Numbered from the stretch's first letter, positions 1 to 8,502 are shown. The stretch is 64,000 nucleotides of DNA from Sporosarcina thermotolerans (GCF_030067815.1 NZ_CP125968.1:1-64000); one strand, 5' to 3'. The notes: a model not told the origin generated them from the sequence alone. A program made the numbers and translations.

Positions 1-117
1 CCACCAGATGAAATTGAAGATTGCAAGTGCGACGCCGATTAGGGCTTCTTTATGCGCAATTTTGAACCGCGGATCGGGTTTGTATGTGTCGGTAGAAGCT
101 TGTTTGTTGGCGGACAT
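1..117 (-). CDS. YhdT family (DUF997) membrane protein, 5' part only
   Basis: The first 39 codons of a minus-strand gene run off the left edge of the window. The start ATG is preceded by a good ribosome site (GAAAGGAG). The visible protein has a short polar start, then the stretch RFKIAHKEALIGVALA followed by a hydrophobic segment ending in FIWW. This resembles the N-terminus of YhdT/DUF997 small membrane proteins, which in many bacteria are encoded just before the sodium/pantothenate symporter panF. The symporter would lie outside the window, so the pairing is inference. Confidence 0.7.
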   Translation of the reverse strand, partial: MSANKQASTDTYKPDPRFKIAHKEALIGVALAIFNFIWW

Positions 118-197
118 TTTCGGGTCTCCTTTCTTTTCATGATCTTGAGGTTGATTATACAGGAATTTCTTGTTTTTGGGAGGAGGATTTTTGTGGG

Positions 198-345
198 AGT
201 GTTAGTGGATATGCGTGAGATTTGGGATTTATGAGGGATTGGGAGAGGATATGCGTAGAAATTGGGATTTATGAGGGATTTGGAGGGGTTATGGGCTTTT
301 GAGAGTGTTTATGCGTGTTTTGGGCTGTCGTGGGGTTATTTTTAT
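198..345 (+). repeat. Family A tandem repeat array (A1)
   Basis: Degenerate units of about 20 bp built on the core TTATGCGTGAGWTTKGGGA, alternating with TTATGAGG variants. It lies beyond the terminator at the 3' end of the SLH/CAP gene and just before a right-half copy of the inverted-repeat element. The core reads on the plus strand. Confidence 0.7.
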
Positions 346-391
346 TGTTAGACGGATTTGGGTCGCGCCAAATTGGTTTTGACAAATTAAG
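328..391 (+). repeat. Right half of the inverted-repeat element
   Basis: Contains GTCGTGGGGTT followed about 30 bp later by GTCGCGCCAAATTGG and TTTTGACAAATTAA. These match the right end of the ~110 bp elements at 22.0, 23.3, 29.0 and 30.6 kb. It directly follows array A1. Confidence 0.55.
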
Positions 392-415
392 AGTTAGGGT
401 TTTGGAGATTAATTG

Positions 416-453
416 AAAAGCCCGTGAATCTAAAGGGATTCACGGGCTTTTTG
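416..453 (-). terminator. Terminator of the SLH/CAP gene
   Basis: A perfect stem, AAGCCCGTGAATC paired with GATTCACGGGCTT around a short loop, lies just after the stop codon of the minus-strand gene. T-rich flanks on both sides make it possibly bidirectional. Confidence 0.8.
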
Positions 454-454
454 A

Positions 455-1525
455 TTACTTTTTAGAGAAGATGTGTACCCAGTATGTTCTGCCGTTAGTG
501 GATGTTGCGTAGCCGGAACCGATGTTTGTGAAGTTTGTATTCATCATATTTCGATAGTGGCCTGATGAGTTGATCCATCCAGTGACTACCTCTTCTGGTG
601 TTCGGTAGCCATATGCGATATTTTCTCCGTAAGTGGTCCAAGTGTAATTGAACGTGGCGAGCATGTCCCCGACCGATCCGTAAGTTGGGGATGTGTGGTC
701 GAAATAGCCGTTCTTGGCCATGTCTTCAGCTTTGATTTGCGCAATTTCGGTTAGATCAAGATCATGTGAAAGTTGATTGATCCCTTTGGCCTTCCGCTCT
801 TTATTGACAAGATTAATCGTTTCAACTGCATTTTGCTTTACATCAATTACTTTCGGAAATGGCGTAGGCTTTGATTTATCCACGTACATTTTATGTTTTT
901 CATCGTACGTTATTGTGCCGACTTCCCGTTTGGTATCAAATTCGAGTGCACGTCCTATGAATGCAGAGAGCTGGGCACGAGTTACTGAAGCATGCGGGTC
1001 AAATTTGGATGCTGTCACTCCTTGTGAAATCTCCGTTTCTGCGAGTGTAATAATGTAGCCATGCCAATAATCTCTCGGTACATCTACGAATTGAGCCATA
1101 TGGTGATCGTCGACGATAATTTTGAAGCCTTCAACTATGATTTTCGCCATTTGAGCGCGTGTAAGTGGATCATTTGGATTGAATTTGGTTGAGTTTGCGA
1201 CTATTCCCTTTTCGGCGAGTGCTTCGATTTCATTGTATGCAAAATGTGTAGGTGGGACATCTGTGAAATTGGATGAAAAGTTTTCGGAAGGCGTTAATTT
1301 TAGTGCTTTTCCGATAATCTTGGCAGCTTGTCCGCGCGTCACGAGTTGTCCTGGTTTGAAACTTCCATCGTTGTAACCGCTAATGATGTCTTTTGAGTAG
1401 AGTTCCTCAATTTGTGGGTAAGCCCAATAGTTTGTAGAGACGTCTTTAAATGTAGCAGCAGATACTGAGCTGGATGCACTGACTAATAGAATTGAAACGA
1501 GTACGGTTGTTAGCCATTTCTTCAA
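455..1525 (-). CDS. Secreted S-layer-homology protein with C-terminal CAP domain
   Basis: A 356-residue exported protein. Residues 1-23 form a signal peptide ending SSSVSA. Three S-layer homology repeats follow (about 24-75, 85-135 and 145-195, each with an FxDV...YW-type start), which normally anchor proteins to pyruvylated secondary wall polymer. Residues about 232-354 form a CAP/SCP domain like B. subtilis YkwD, with the typical segments HTSP, YGENIAYG, GHYRNMM and WVHIF. The wall-binding plus CAP architecture suggests a surface protein, but the function of bacterial CAP domains is poorly known. A strong AGGAGG lies before the start. It is monocistronic with its own terminator. Confidence 0.9.
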   Translation of the reverse strand: MKKWLTTVLVSILLVSASSSVSAATFKDVSTNYWAYPQIEELYSKDIISGYNDGSFKPGQLVTRGQAAKIIGKALKLTPSENFSSNFTDVPPTHFAYNEIEALAEKGIVANSTKFNPNDPLTRAQMAKIIVEGFKIIVDDHHMAQFVDVPRDYWHGYIITLAETEISQGVTASKFDPHASVTRAQLSAFIGRALEFDTKREVGTITYDEKHKMYVDKSKPTPFPKVIDVKQNAVETINLVNKERKAKGINQLSHDLDLTEIAQIKAEDMAKNGYFDHTSPTYGSVGDMLATFNYTWTTYGENIAYGYRTPEEVVTGWINSSGHYRNMMNTNFTNIGSGYATSTNGRTYWVHIFSKK

Positions 1526-1616
1526 TTAATAACCTCCTCAATTATATGTCTTTCATTTTAATAGATTTGGAGATGGAGAGCAAAAGAAATGGGAATTGAG
1601 AGAGAATGGAATGTTT

Positions 1617-1742
1617 TGGGAGTTTATGCGTTTCTGCGAGTGTTTATGGACTTTTGCGGGAAGATATGCGCTTTTGGGGGAGTTTATGGACTTTTGAAGT
1701 CATTTATGAGCTTTTGTAGGAGTTTATGAGTTTTTGAGGTTT
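1617..1742 (+). repeat. Family A tandem repeat array (A2)
   Basis: About six degenerate 20 bp units (TTTATGCGTTTCTGCGAGTG, TTTATGGACTTTTGCGGG and variants). The array lies between the 5' side of the SLH/CAP gene and the terminator of the GNAT gene, with the core on the plus strand. Confidence 0.75.
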
Positions 1743-1749
1743 ATTGCCA

Positions 1750-1777
1750 TAAAAAAACGCTCCTTGGTGGGAACGTT
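1750..1777 (-). terminator. Terminator of the GNAT gene
   Basis: On the minus strand AACGTTCC pairs with GGAGCGTT (one G-T wobble) around a 6-base loop, followed by seven T. It overlaps the stop codon. Confidence 0.75.
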
Positions 1778-2231
1778 AGGGTTCGTTGATGTAGTAGTCC
1801 ATTACGAGTTCATCTTCGAGAAGTTCGTCGGTTACGGTGAAGCCTACTTTTTGGTAGAATTCTATGGCTCCTGGATTTTCGGGCCAGACGGATAGGCGAA
1901 TTCTTTGGCAGTCTGGCTTGGCTGCGAGCATGTCGATGGCAACTCTCATCGCTTGTTTGCCGAAGCCCTTGCCTTGGAATTGATCGCCGATCATGAAGCG
2001 TGGGATCCAGTAACGGTCGTAGTCTTCGTTTTCGGGTACGTCTTCGATTGCAAGGAGGCCGATGACTGTTTCATCGTCTACGATTGCGTATGGTGTGAAG
2101 TTCGGATCGACGTATGCCCAGGCGATTGTGTTGACGTTCTTCGCGATGAATTCTTTTTGGGATTCAGCTACTTCAAGCCTGACACATGCGCGTATATTGT
2201 CTTGAGTTACCTTTTGTAGTGTGATGTTCAT
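1776..2231 (-). CDS. GNAT N-acetyltransferase, BltD/spermidine acetyltransferase-like
   Basis: A 151-residue Gcn5-related acetyltransferase that would move acetyl from acetyl-CoA to an amine. The acetyl-CoA loop is clear at RFMIGDQFQGKGFGKQAM (Q/RxxGxG/A form), and the C-terminal strand region IRLSVWPENPGAIEFYQKVGF is typical of the family. Overall spacing resembles B. subtilis BltD, a spermine/spermidine acetyltransferase, but the substrate here is not proven. I chose the ATG preceded by GGGGGAG at 8 bases; an in-frame ATG 21 bases upstream has no ribosome site. It lies 33 bp downstream of the NERD gene and may be cotranscribed with it. Confidence 0.85.
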   Translation of the reverse strand: MNITLQKVTQDNIRACVRLEVAESQKEFIAKNVNTIAWAYVDPNFTPYAIVDDETVIGLLAIEDVPENEDYDRYWIPRFMIGDQFQGKGFGKQAMRVAIDMLAAKPDCQRIRLSVWPENPGAIEFYQKVGFTVTDELLEDELVMDYYINEP

Positions 2232-2264
2232 TGGTAGGCTCCCCCGTTTCATAGTAGTGTTGCT

Positions 2265-3241
2265 TTATTCGACGGGGATTGGGGATTTCCCTTCTTTCGT
2301 TAAGATATAATGTGCCGCTTTCCTTTCCCCGATAAGTTGCAGGCCGGTTTTGGCAAGCAGACCGCGTGCGACGTTGCGGTTGTCGAGTTTGGTGAAATAG
2401 CGGAATTCGCTGTTTGTCATTTTGGTTTGATCAACATAAACCAGTCTTCGATTGTTTGGTAGTGTTCGGTTTTGCCAGTGTGGCCGCATAAGCAGTTCCA
2501 CTTTTCCCTCCCCCACCTCATGCCGATTTCGTTGCAGGATGGGCAGAGAACGCCGGGTTTGATATCGGACGGATTGATGCCGTATAGGTCTGCGATTGGG
2601 AATGGATTGTAGTCTTTATGGCTTGCGATAAATGTGTTTGCGAGAGTCTGTATTGCTTTTTTGTCGAGAACTTGTTGGGCTTCAGGTTGCGAGCTTAAAT
2701 AGGCTGGTATTGCGCTTGTGAGTAGAATTTCCATCTCGGGTGACGGATGTTCGATGGCGATTTCGTTGGTGTCGGAGAATGTGAGGATGCCTTCGATGGG
2801 GATTTTGATGCTTCTTTTGTCGAGCCATTTTGATAGGAACTGGATTTTACGGTTAACTTCCATGATTGGACTCGGGATTGGTTTCCGGTCTCCGTTTCGG
2901 AAAACTCGAATGAATTGGGTTGGATTTGCTTTGATGACCGTCTTGTCTTTGAAGTTTTTCACTTCGATGATTGTGATTGATGATGGTGTGATGAGTAGTG
3001 AGTCGATTTGGAAATAGGTGCCTTCGTGTTGTAGGTATAGATCGTGAAGGATGGCGAACGAGTAGTTCGGCTTGAAATTTGCTATTTGGTCGTCGAATTC
3101 GAGTTCGCCGTTGTAGCCTGCTTGATAGATTAGTAGGTTCTTTTGGACGGTGGTCTTTTTTTCGTGATCATGCGGCAGGCGTTTGTCTAAGGAAATGAGT
3201 GCTTTGAGTTCGTTTGGCATTTTCCGTTTTTTGTAGATCAT
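2265..3241 (-). CDS. NERD-domain protein 1 (frameshifted near the C-terminus)
   Basis: About 325 residues once a one-base loss near 2424-2428 is bridged. Residues about 45-160 form a NERD (nuclease-related) domain with the PD-(D/E)XK-like pattern QIDSLLITPSSITIIEVKN (Asp, then E-x-K). A zinc ribbon follows (CPSC...CLCG), then, after the break, MTNSEFRYFTKLDNRNVARGLL, which looks like a winged helix. Two paralogues lie at 22.2 and 29.5 kb and share all three parts. The start has GAGGTGATAAA just before ATG. NERD proteins are linked to DNA processing by fold similarity only; the role here is unknown. Family A arrays lie on both sides. Confidence 0.8.
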
Positions 3242-3339
3242 TTTATCACCTCATGGTTAGTTTAACTTGCAAGCCGCGCGAATGGAATAGTTTGGGTGAA
3301 ACTCGATTTTTGGGTAGTTTTTTGAATTTTGAGCTTATC

Positions 3340-3505
3340 GAGATAGTAGAGGTTATGCGGAGTTTTTTTGTTTTATGCGTCAGAATATGATTTTATGAGT
3401 TTTTATGGGAATTTATGCGTAAGTACTGGAGTTTATGAGCTTTTGGAGGGCTTTATGCGTAAGTATTGGAGTTTATGAGCTTTGGTAGATATTTATGCGT
3501 GTTTC
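3340..3505 (+). repeat. Family A tandem repeat array (A3)
   Basis: About eight degenerate 20 bp units. The motif TTTATGCGTAAGTACTGGAG alternates with TTTATGAGCTTTTGGAGG. It lies between the start of NERD gene 1 and the terminator of the LysR gene, with the core on the plus strand. Confidence 0.8.
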
Positions 3506-3507
3506 AT

Positions 3508-3537
3508 TTAAAAAACCGCCGGTCTCGGCGGTTTTTC
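3508..3537 (-). terminator. Terminator of the LysR gene
   Basis: AACCGCC/GGCGGTT stem with T runs on both strands, immediately after the LysR stop codon. Confidence 0.8.
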
Positions 3538-4422
3538 TTATTCCAATCGCTGTTTTAAAAATTGGATCCATGCTCTCGTCGCGTATGAAGTATAGCCGTC
3601 TTTCTGCCAGACGATGCCTATTTGCCAGTGGACTTCTTGATCGATCAGTGGCAATACTTTGATTCCTAAATGAGAGACTTTTAATTCTGTGACGTCACTT
3701 TGAGGCAAGATGCTGATTCCCATATTCGAAGAAACCATCTCAAAAATGAATTTCCACTGTGATGTTTCACAAATAATGTTTGGTTGAAAGCCCATTCTTT
3801 CACATTCCTTCATGATAAAACGGCGAACCGCAAAGCCTTCGTGAAAGATGATGAATTTTTCATCCATTAACTCTTTCCATGACACCGATTCTTTGTCTGC
3901 AAATGGATGAGTTTCATGAACAAGAAGACGGAGGTCCCCTTTCAAAAACGGAATATAGTTCAGATTCTTATTCTTCGATTCCTCAAGAACAATCAGATCC
4001 AGTTCTCCATTATCTAAAGCATTTTTTAAATTTGACTCTCCGTCCTCTACAAAACGGATGAGAATGTTGGGATACCGCTTATAGAAATCAGACATGATGT
4101 CTGTGAGAATCTCCGTACCGACTGAGGAGAAAATCCCCATTTTTATCGTGCCTTTCGCAGCATCTTTCACATCGTTCAACTCTTGATTTAATTGTCGAAA
4201 CAGTTGAGAGAACTGTTCCCCATACTGGTAAAGTAACTTTCCCGTATCCGTTAGTTCCAATTTTCTTGTTGTTCGAATCAATAACTGCGTGTCTAATTCT
4301 TTTTCCAGGTCTTTTACCACGTTACTAATTGTTGGCTGTGAAACAAACAGATGATCGGCCGCTTTCGAAAAGCTCCCTTGTTTGACTACTTCAGTAAAAT
4401 AATGAATTTGTCTACTATCCAT
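3538..4422 (-). CDS. LysR-type transcriptional regulator
   Basis: A 294-residue LysR-family regulator. Residues 1-60 hold the winged helix-turn-helix (SFSKAADHLFVSQPTISNV), and residues about 90-290 the periplasmic-binding-protein-like effector domain. It is transcribed divergently from a GntP-type permease whose cluster also has a lipocalin-like protein and an SDR dehydrogenase, so it probably controls that cluster and itself. The intergenic region has a T-N11-A palindrome at 4460-4474, the usual LysR site form, and part of it recurs before the lipocalin gene. The effector may be the transported organic acid; this is inference. Confidence 0.88.
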   Translation of the reverse strand: MDSRQIHYFTEVVKQGSFSKAADHLFVSQPTISNVVKDLEKELDTQLLIRTTRKLELTDTGKLLYQYGEQFSQLFRQLNQELNDVKDAAKGTIKMGIFSSVGTEILTDIMSDFYKRYPNILIRFVEDGESNLKNALDNGELDLIVLEESKNKNLNYIPFLKGDLRLLVHETHPFADKESVSWKELMDEKFIIFHEGFAVRRFIMKECERMGFQPNIICETSQWKFIFEMVSSNMGISILPQSDVTELKVSHLGIKVLPLIDQEVHWQIGIVWQKDGYTSYATRAWIQFLKQRLE

Positions 4423-4459
4423 ACGTTCCCCTCATTTATAGGTTTTTCAAATATATGCT

Positions 4460-4484
4460 ATACATTATATGTATTTTTATTATA
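4460..4484. promoter_or_regulatory. Candidate LysR operator and shared promoter-like block
   Basis: ATACATTATATGTAT is a perfect palindrome with the T-N11-A form of LysR sites. Overlapping it, TTATATGTATTTTTATTATA (4465-4484) recurs exactly at 6048-6067. Both copies have the same orientation relative to the plus-strand genes. Confidence 0.55.
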
Positions 4485-4576
4485 CTCCTATGGCAATTAT
4501 AATGGGGACGCAAGGATAAGGAAAGCGATAACAATAGATGAGGTAGTTCTTGGATTCGAGATTTTTCCCTTGCAAA

Positions 4577-4600
4577 TATCTTGAATTAAAGATATTTTCC
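4577..4600. promoter_or_regulatory. Hairpin in the permease leader
   Basis: A 9 bp inverted repeat, AAATATCTT and AAGATATTT around a short loop, lies in the ~180 bp leader of the permease gene. It has no T run, so it is more likely an operator or mRNA structure than a terminator. Confidence 0.35.
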
Positions 4601-4664
4601 AGGGTATGGAAATAACCTTTTGGACAAGAATATATCTGAAAAATATATGTAGGGGGAAATAAAA

Positions 4665-5984
4665 ATGGAGAGTATTCAAGTAATAGGTATATTGCTCGCA
4701 ATTGCATTAATCGTTTTTGCTGCAATGAAGGGCTTTAACATTTTGATCGTTGCACCGATTGCTTCAATCATTGTCATCGTAACAAACCAGATGGATCTTT
4801 TCACTTTCCTGGTTGGAGCAGAAAATTCTTATATGACGGGGCTTGCAGGTTTTATTATCAATTTCTTTGCCGTGTTTATTTTAGGTTCTATTTTAGCTAA
4901 GTATATTGATACGAGTGGAGCTGCTCATTCAATTGCGCAGAAGATTTTATCAAAAACAGGTACAGATAAACCATTCCCAGTATTAGTAGCACTATTTATT
5001 ATTACCGCCGTCCTTACTTACGGTGGACTCAGCTTGTTTGTTGTTGTATTTGTACTCGTTCCACTCGCAAAACCATTATTTAAACAATTAAATATTGCAT
5101 GGAATATCATTACGATTCCGATCATGCTTGGTTTAGGTACATTTACAATGACGATGCTGCCCGCAACACCTTCCATTCAAAATGTTGTCCCAACAGCCTA
5201 TCTTGGCACAACCCTTACCGCTGCACCACTATTAGGAATCATTGGGACGGTCGTTGCGATTGCTTTTGGACTTTGGTATATGAAATCAGTATTAACTAAA
5301 AGTATCGCAAGAGGGGAAACCTTTGCAGATTATGAAGTAGAAGATACGAAAGTTGAAGTGAAGAAAGAGGTTCCCCCATTTTTACTAAGTATTCTACCTA
5401 TCGTACTTCTAATTGCCATTATCCTTATCGGAAGTGCATTCGAAGTAGCTAATATTATATTAATTGCATTAATATCTTCAATTGTTGTTTCAGCCCTGAT
5501 TTTCAATAACTATATCCCAAGCCAAAAAGTAGTTGTTAATGAAGGTGCAGTTGGCTCGATTATGCCAGTCTTTTTAACTTCTTCAACTGTAGCTTTTGGT
5601 GTTGTTATTACATTGGCACCTGGATTTACCTATATTTCAGAATTCATATTGGGTATTCCAGGGAATCCACTTATCAGTTTATCCATTGCTTCTGCAGCTT
5701 TCGGTGCTATTACTGGTTCCGCTTCAGGGTCATTGGGAATTGTAATGGAAGCATTCGCTGACAATTATTTAGCAATGGGAATTGCACCGGAAGCTATTCA
5801 TAGGGTAGCCGCTATTGCATCGGCAGTATTTACAGTCATGCCGCATACAGGTGTTGTTTTAACCTTCTTTGCACTAACAGGACTGAATCATAAAAACGGC
5901 TTTAAATATCAATTTATTGCAATGACGGGTGCGAATTTATTAGCACTCATTGCAGTAATCATTGCAGCGATTCTTATTTATTAA
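4665..5984 (+). CDS. GntP-family organic acid permease
   Basis: A 439-residue integral membrane protein with about 12 hydrophobic segments and the family segments GGLSLFVVVFVLVPLAK, MLPATPSIQNVVPTAYLG and ITGSASGSLGIVMEAF. The GntP family imports gluconate, 3-hydroxybutyrate and similar acids by cation symport. The neighbouring SDR resembles B. subtilis YxjF, whose locus also carries the GntP-like YxjC, so 3-hydroxybutyrate or a related acid is the best guess. The start has GGGGGAAATAAAA before ATG. The region is more A/T-rich than its neighbours, which may reflect transfer. Confidence 0.85.
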   Translation: MESIQVIGILLAIALIVFAAMKGFNILIVAPIASIIVIVTNQMDLFTFLVGAENSYMTGLAGFIINFFAVFILGSILAKYIDTSGAAHSIAQKILSKTGTDKPFPVLVALFIITAVLTYGGLSLFVVVFVLVPLAKPLFKQLNIAWNIITIPIMLGLGTFTMTMLPATPSIQNVVPTAYLGTTLTAAPLLGIIGTVVAIAFGLWYMKSVLTKSIARGETFADYEVEDTKVEVKKEVPPFLLSILPIVLLIAIILIGSAFEVANIILIALISSIVVSALIFNNYIPSQKVVVNEGAVGSIMPVFLTSSTVAFGVVITLAPGFTYISEFILGIPGNPLISLSIASAAFGAITGSASGSLGIVMEAFADNYLAMGIAPEAIHRVAAIASAVFTVMPHTGVVLTFFALTGLNHKNGFKYQFIAMTGANLLALIAVIIAAILIY

Positions 5985-6047
5985 TGATTATTTGTGTAAA
6001 GGTTCTATGAACAACCATTTATAAATTTCACAAATACATTGTATTGG

Positions 6048-6067
6048 TTATATGTATTTTTATTATA
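6048..6067. promoter_or_regulatory. Second copy of the 20 bp LysR-region repeat
   Basis: TTATATGTATTTTTATTATA is identical to 4465-4484 and lies about 50 bp before the lipocalin-like gene, next to the palindrome ATACATTGTAT (6034-6044). This suggests that a second promoter in the cluster answers to the same regulator. Confidence 0.5.
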
Positions 6068-6117
6068 TAAGTTTACCTACTACAATAAGTATAGAAACAT
6101 TAAGGAGGTAATTAAAA

Positions 6118-6552
6118 ATGACAGTATCTCTACGTGAACAAGTGATTGGGACTTGGTCGTTAGTGTCTTATCAAACGACAGATCAAGATGGAAAGGTTAT
6201 TTATCCTTTAGGCGAGGATGCAAAAGGGTTCATCATGTACAACCCTGATGGTTATATGTCTGCACAACTTATGGCATCTGGACGCCCAGCTTATGAGTCC
6301 GGTGATTTGCATACGGGTACAATCGAAGAAATGGCTCAAGCAGCAAATGGTTATTTAGCATATTCCGGTCGTTTTGAAGTGAACGAAGAAAAACAAGAAT
6401 TGACTCATCATATGGAAGTAAGTATGAATCCAACGTGGCTTGGGCAGTCTCAGCCTCGTATCGCGAAGATTAATGGTGATGTCGTCGTTATATTTAACGG
6501 ACTTAAACCAGAAGATAAGCTTACGTGGAAACGCGTGGAAAAGAATCTCTAA
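6118..6552 (+). CDS. Lipocalin-like domain protein
   Basis: A 144-residue cytoplasmic protein with no signal peptide, matching the lipocalin-like fold found in many bacterial operons (GTWSLVSYQ near the start, GFIMYNPDGYMSAQLM, then YSGRFEV and LTWKRVE at the end). The family is presumed to bind a small hydrophobic or acidic ligand, but no reaction is established. It follows the permease by 133 bp and has its own copy of the 20 bp regulatory repeat. AAGGAGG precedes the ATG. It is only 39 bp from the dehydrogenase, with which it probably forms one transcript. Confidence 0.8.
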   Translation: MTVSLREQVIGTWSLVSYQTTDQDGKVIYPLGEDAKGFIMYNPDGYMSAQLMASGRPAYESGDLHTGTIEEMAQAANGYLAYSGRFEVNEEKQELTHHMEVSMNPTWLGQSQPRIAKINGDVVVIFNGLKPEDKLTWKRVEKNL

Positions 6553-6591
6553 TTGTATTCAAAAATCTAATGAAGCAAAGGAGAAATACTC

Positions 6592-7347
6592 ATGAAAAAA
6601 GATCGTACAGTTATCGTAACAGGTGCAGCACGTGGAATTGGTTATGCAATTGCAGAAGCATTTAGAGATAATGGTGACTTTGTTGCAGTTTTCGATCTAA
6701 ATGGCGACGCTGCTAATGAGGCTGCAGAAAAATTAGGAAATGCAAAAGGCTACACAGTGAACGTTGCAAGTGAAGAAAGTGTTAAAACTGCAGTTGAACA
6801 AGTGATTGCAGAACGCGGAACAGTTGATGTTGTCGTAAACAATGCAGGACTTCAATTTATTTCTTCTGTAGAAGAATTCCCTGAAGAAAAATGGGATTTA
6901 GTTGTTGACGTTATTCTTAAAGGTACATTCTTAGTGACAAAACATGCTCTCCCTGCAATGAAGAAGCAAAACTACGGTCGTATCATCACGATTTCTTCAG
7001 GACACGGTAGAAGACCTGACCAATATAAATCTGCTTATGTTGCTGCGAAATATGGACAAATCGGTTTCACAAACGTAGTCGCAATGGAAAATGCGAAATT
7101 TGGCATTACAGCGAATTCGATCTTACCTGGACCTACTCGTACAGAACTCATTGAAAAACAATTACCTCAGCTTGCTGAACGTGATGGTTCAACGGTTGAA
7201 GAAGCGTTAAATCGTCATATCTTAGGCGGTCAATGGTTGGGACGTTTACTGGAACCTTCAGAAATTGCAGCTACAGCGCTATTCTTAGCTTCAGACGGTG
7301 CAGCGGCGATCACTGGTGAATCACTTGGCGTTACTGGCGGAGAATAA
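6592..7347 (+). CDS. SDR dehydrogenase, 3-hydroxybutyrate dehydrogenase-like
   Basis: A 251-residue classical short-chain dehydrogenase. Visible features are the cofactor loop TGAARGIG (residues 10-17), Asp at DLNGD (NAD preference), NNAG, and the catalytic Ser and Tyr-x3-Lys in SSGHGRRPDQYKSAYVAAK. The segment NNAGLQFISSVEEFPEEKW resembles B. subtilis YxjF, annotated as 3-hydroxybutyrate dehydrogenase, which would turn 3-hydroxybutyrate into acetoacetate. With the GntP permease this suggests a small uptake and oxidation route, but CoA-transferase genes are absent here. Other hydroxy-acid substrates are possible. Confidence 0.85.
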   Translation: MKKDRTVIVTGAARGIGYAIAEAFRDNGDFVAVFDLNGDAANEAAEKLGNAKGYTVNVASEESVKTAVEQVIAERGTVDVVVNNAGLQFISSVEEFPEEKWDLVVDVILKGTFLVTKHALPAMKKQNYGRIITISSGHGRRPDQYKSAYVAAKYGQIGFTNVVAMENAKFGITANSILPGPTRTELIEKQLPQLAERDGSTVEEALNRHILGGQWLGRLLEPSEIAATALFLASDGAAAITGESLGVTGGE

Positions 7348-7361
7348 TAATTAAAGATCTA

Positions 7362-7399
7362 AAAAGAAATCTTCATGTTAAGTGGAGATTTCTTTTTTT
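7362..7399 (+). terminator. Terminator of the SDR operon
   Basis: GAAATCT and AGATTTC form a stem around a ~12 base loop, followed by seven T, 15 bp after the SDR stop codon. Confidence 0.8.
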
Positions 7400-7402
7400 G
7401 CG

Positions 7403-7512
7403 TGAGTTTCGGCGTTTATGCGTGAGAAGCTGGATTTATGCGTAAGTTTCTGAGTTTATGCGTGAACTTCTGGATTTATGCTGATCTGGGGAGTTTATGC
7501 GTGAGATTTTTG
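7403..7512 (+). repeat. Family A tandem repeat array (A4)
   Basis: Five units of 19-21 bp, such as TTTATGCGTGAGAAGCTGGA, TTTATGCGTAAGTTTCTGAG and TTTATGCGTGAACTTCTGGA, between the convergent SDR and protease genes. Confidence 0.85.
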
Positions 7513-7525
7513 AATTCTGCAATGT

Positions 7526-8419
7526 TCAAGTAGACCCGTTAAGTTCGTTAATTACAATCACAGCTTCATCAATATGATGAACAGGTATGATTTCAATTGA
7601 AAGTTGTTGTTCGGATTTTATAGTTTCCGCTTCCTCCTTATTTGCATATGGAACGATGATATACGGAAAACCATTTTGTTCTGATATCATCATCTTCCCT
7701 GCTATTCCGCCCACTTGATTGACTCTTCCATTTGGCTGTAGTGTTCCAGTGACTCCGATTGGAATTTGGTTGTGCAAGCTGCCTTGATGGATCATTCCTG
7801 AAAGTCCTAATCCTAGTCCCGCACTGTCGCCTTTAAGGTTTTCTCTGCCAAGAAATTCATTTATAACCACAATATCTTCCTGAATAAAACCTTTTACATT
7901 CTCACCCATTACGTGGAATTGCTCTTTGCCAAATCCCAAAAATTGTTTAATTTCATTTGTTTTACTTTTGTACCGATCCCGATTTGTAATCTTATACAAA
8001 TCAAAAATTTGAACACCGTCTCTATCGTAAATATCCCTTACGATATTCTCTTCATCCAAGTAATGGATGTCATTAAGCCCAATTGCCAAAATATAAATCC
8101 CGGAGCTTTGTATGATTTCCTCTGGTTCTCTGTAAACCTCAGCAATAAAGGTATTGCTTTCATATTCTAAGAGTAGTAATTCATAAGCGCAAAAGAGTGA
8201 TGATAATACGATTATCCAAGTTGCAATAAGGCTCCTAAACTTATCTTTTCGAAAAATAATCAATGGGATTGCAGCAATAATCATTAGAACTATTAATGCC
8301 GCTAAAAATACAAAACCGTTTATATGATTCAAGTAATACGCATTCCCGAGTATCCAATAAAGAGGGACTACTATGAAAATGCTATAGACAAATGCTAATA
8401 GCTTTGTTGAATTATTCAT
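7526..8419 (-). CDS. Membrane-anchored Lon-like (S16) protease
   Basis: A 297-residue protein with three N-terminal membrane helices (about residues 10-30, 38-58 and 65-85) and a C-terminal S16 domain. The Ser-Lys dyad appears as GDSAGLGLGL and the Lys in VGGIAGKM. No AAA+ ATPase or PDZ segment is present, unlike Lon or YlbL. It is probably an ATP-independent membrane protease, but target and cell face are unknown. I chose the ATG preceded by GGGAGGGGACATAAA over an upstream in-frame start that lacks a ribosome site. Confidence 0.8.
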   Translation of the reverse strand: MNNSTKLLAFVYSIFIVVPLYWILGNAYYLNHINGFVFLAALIVLMIIAAIPLIIFRKDKFRSLIATWIIVLSSLFCAYELLLLEYESNTFIAEVYREPEEIIQSSGIYILAIGLNDIHYLDEENIVRDIYDRDGVQIFDLYKITNRDRYKSKTNEIKQFLGFGKEQFHVMGENVKGFIQEDIVVINEFLGRENLKGDSAGLGLGLSGMIHQGSLHNQIPIGVTGTLQPNGRVNQVGGIAGKMMISEQNGFPYIIVPYANKEEAETIKSEQQLSIEIIPVHHIDEAVIVINELNGST

Positions 8420-8502
8420 TTTATGTCCCCTCCCTATTTTCAGATGCAGGTTATTTAATAATATCATTTATTCAACTGAAGGGATGTGTGAAATTTTAGT
8501 CG

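Noticed and set aside
2417..2520. Programmed ribosomal frameshift in NERD gene 1
   Set aside because: No classic slippery heptamer or downstream structure is evident, and many core genes show the same kind of one-base loss.
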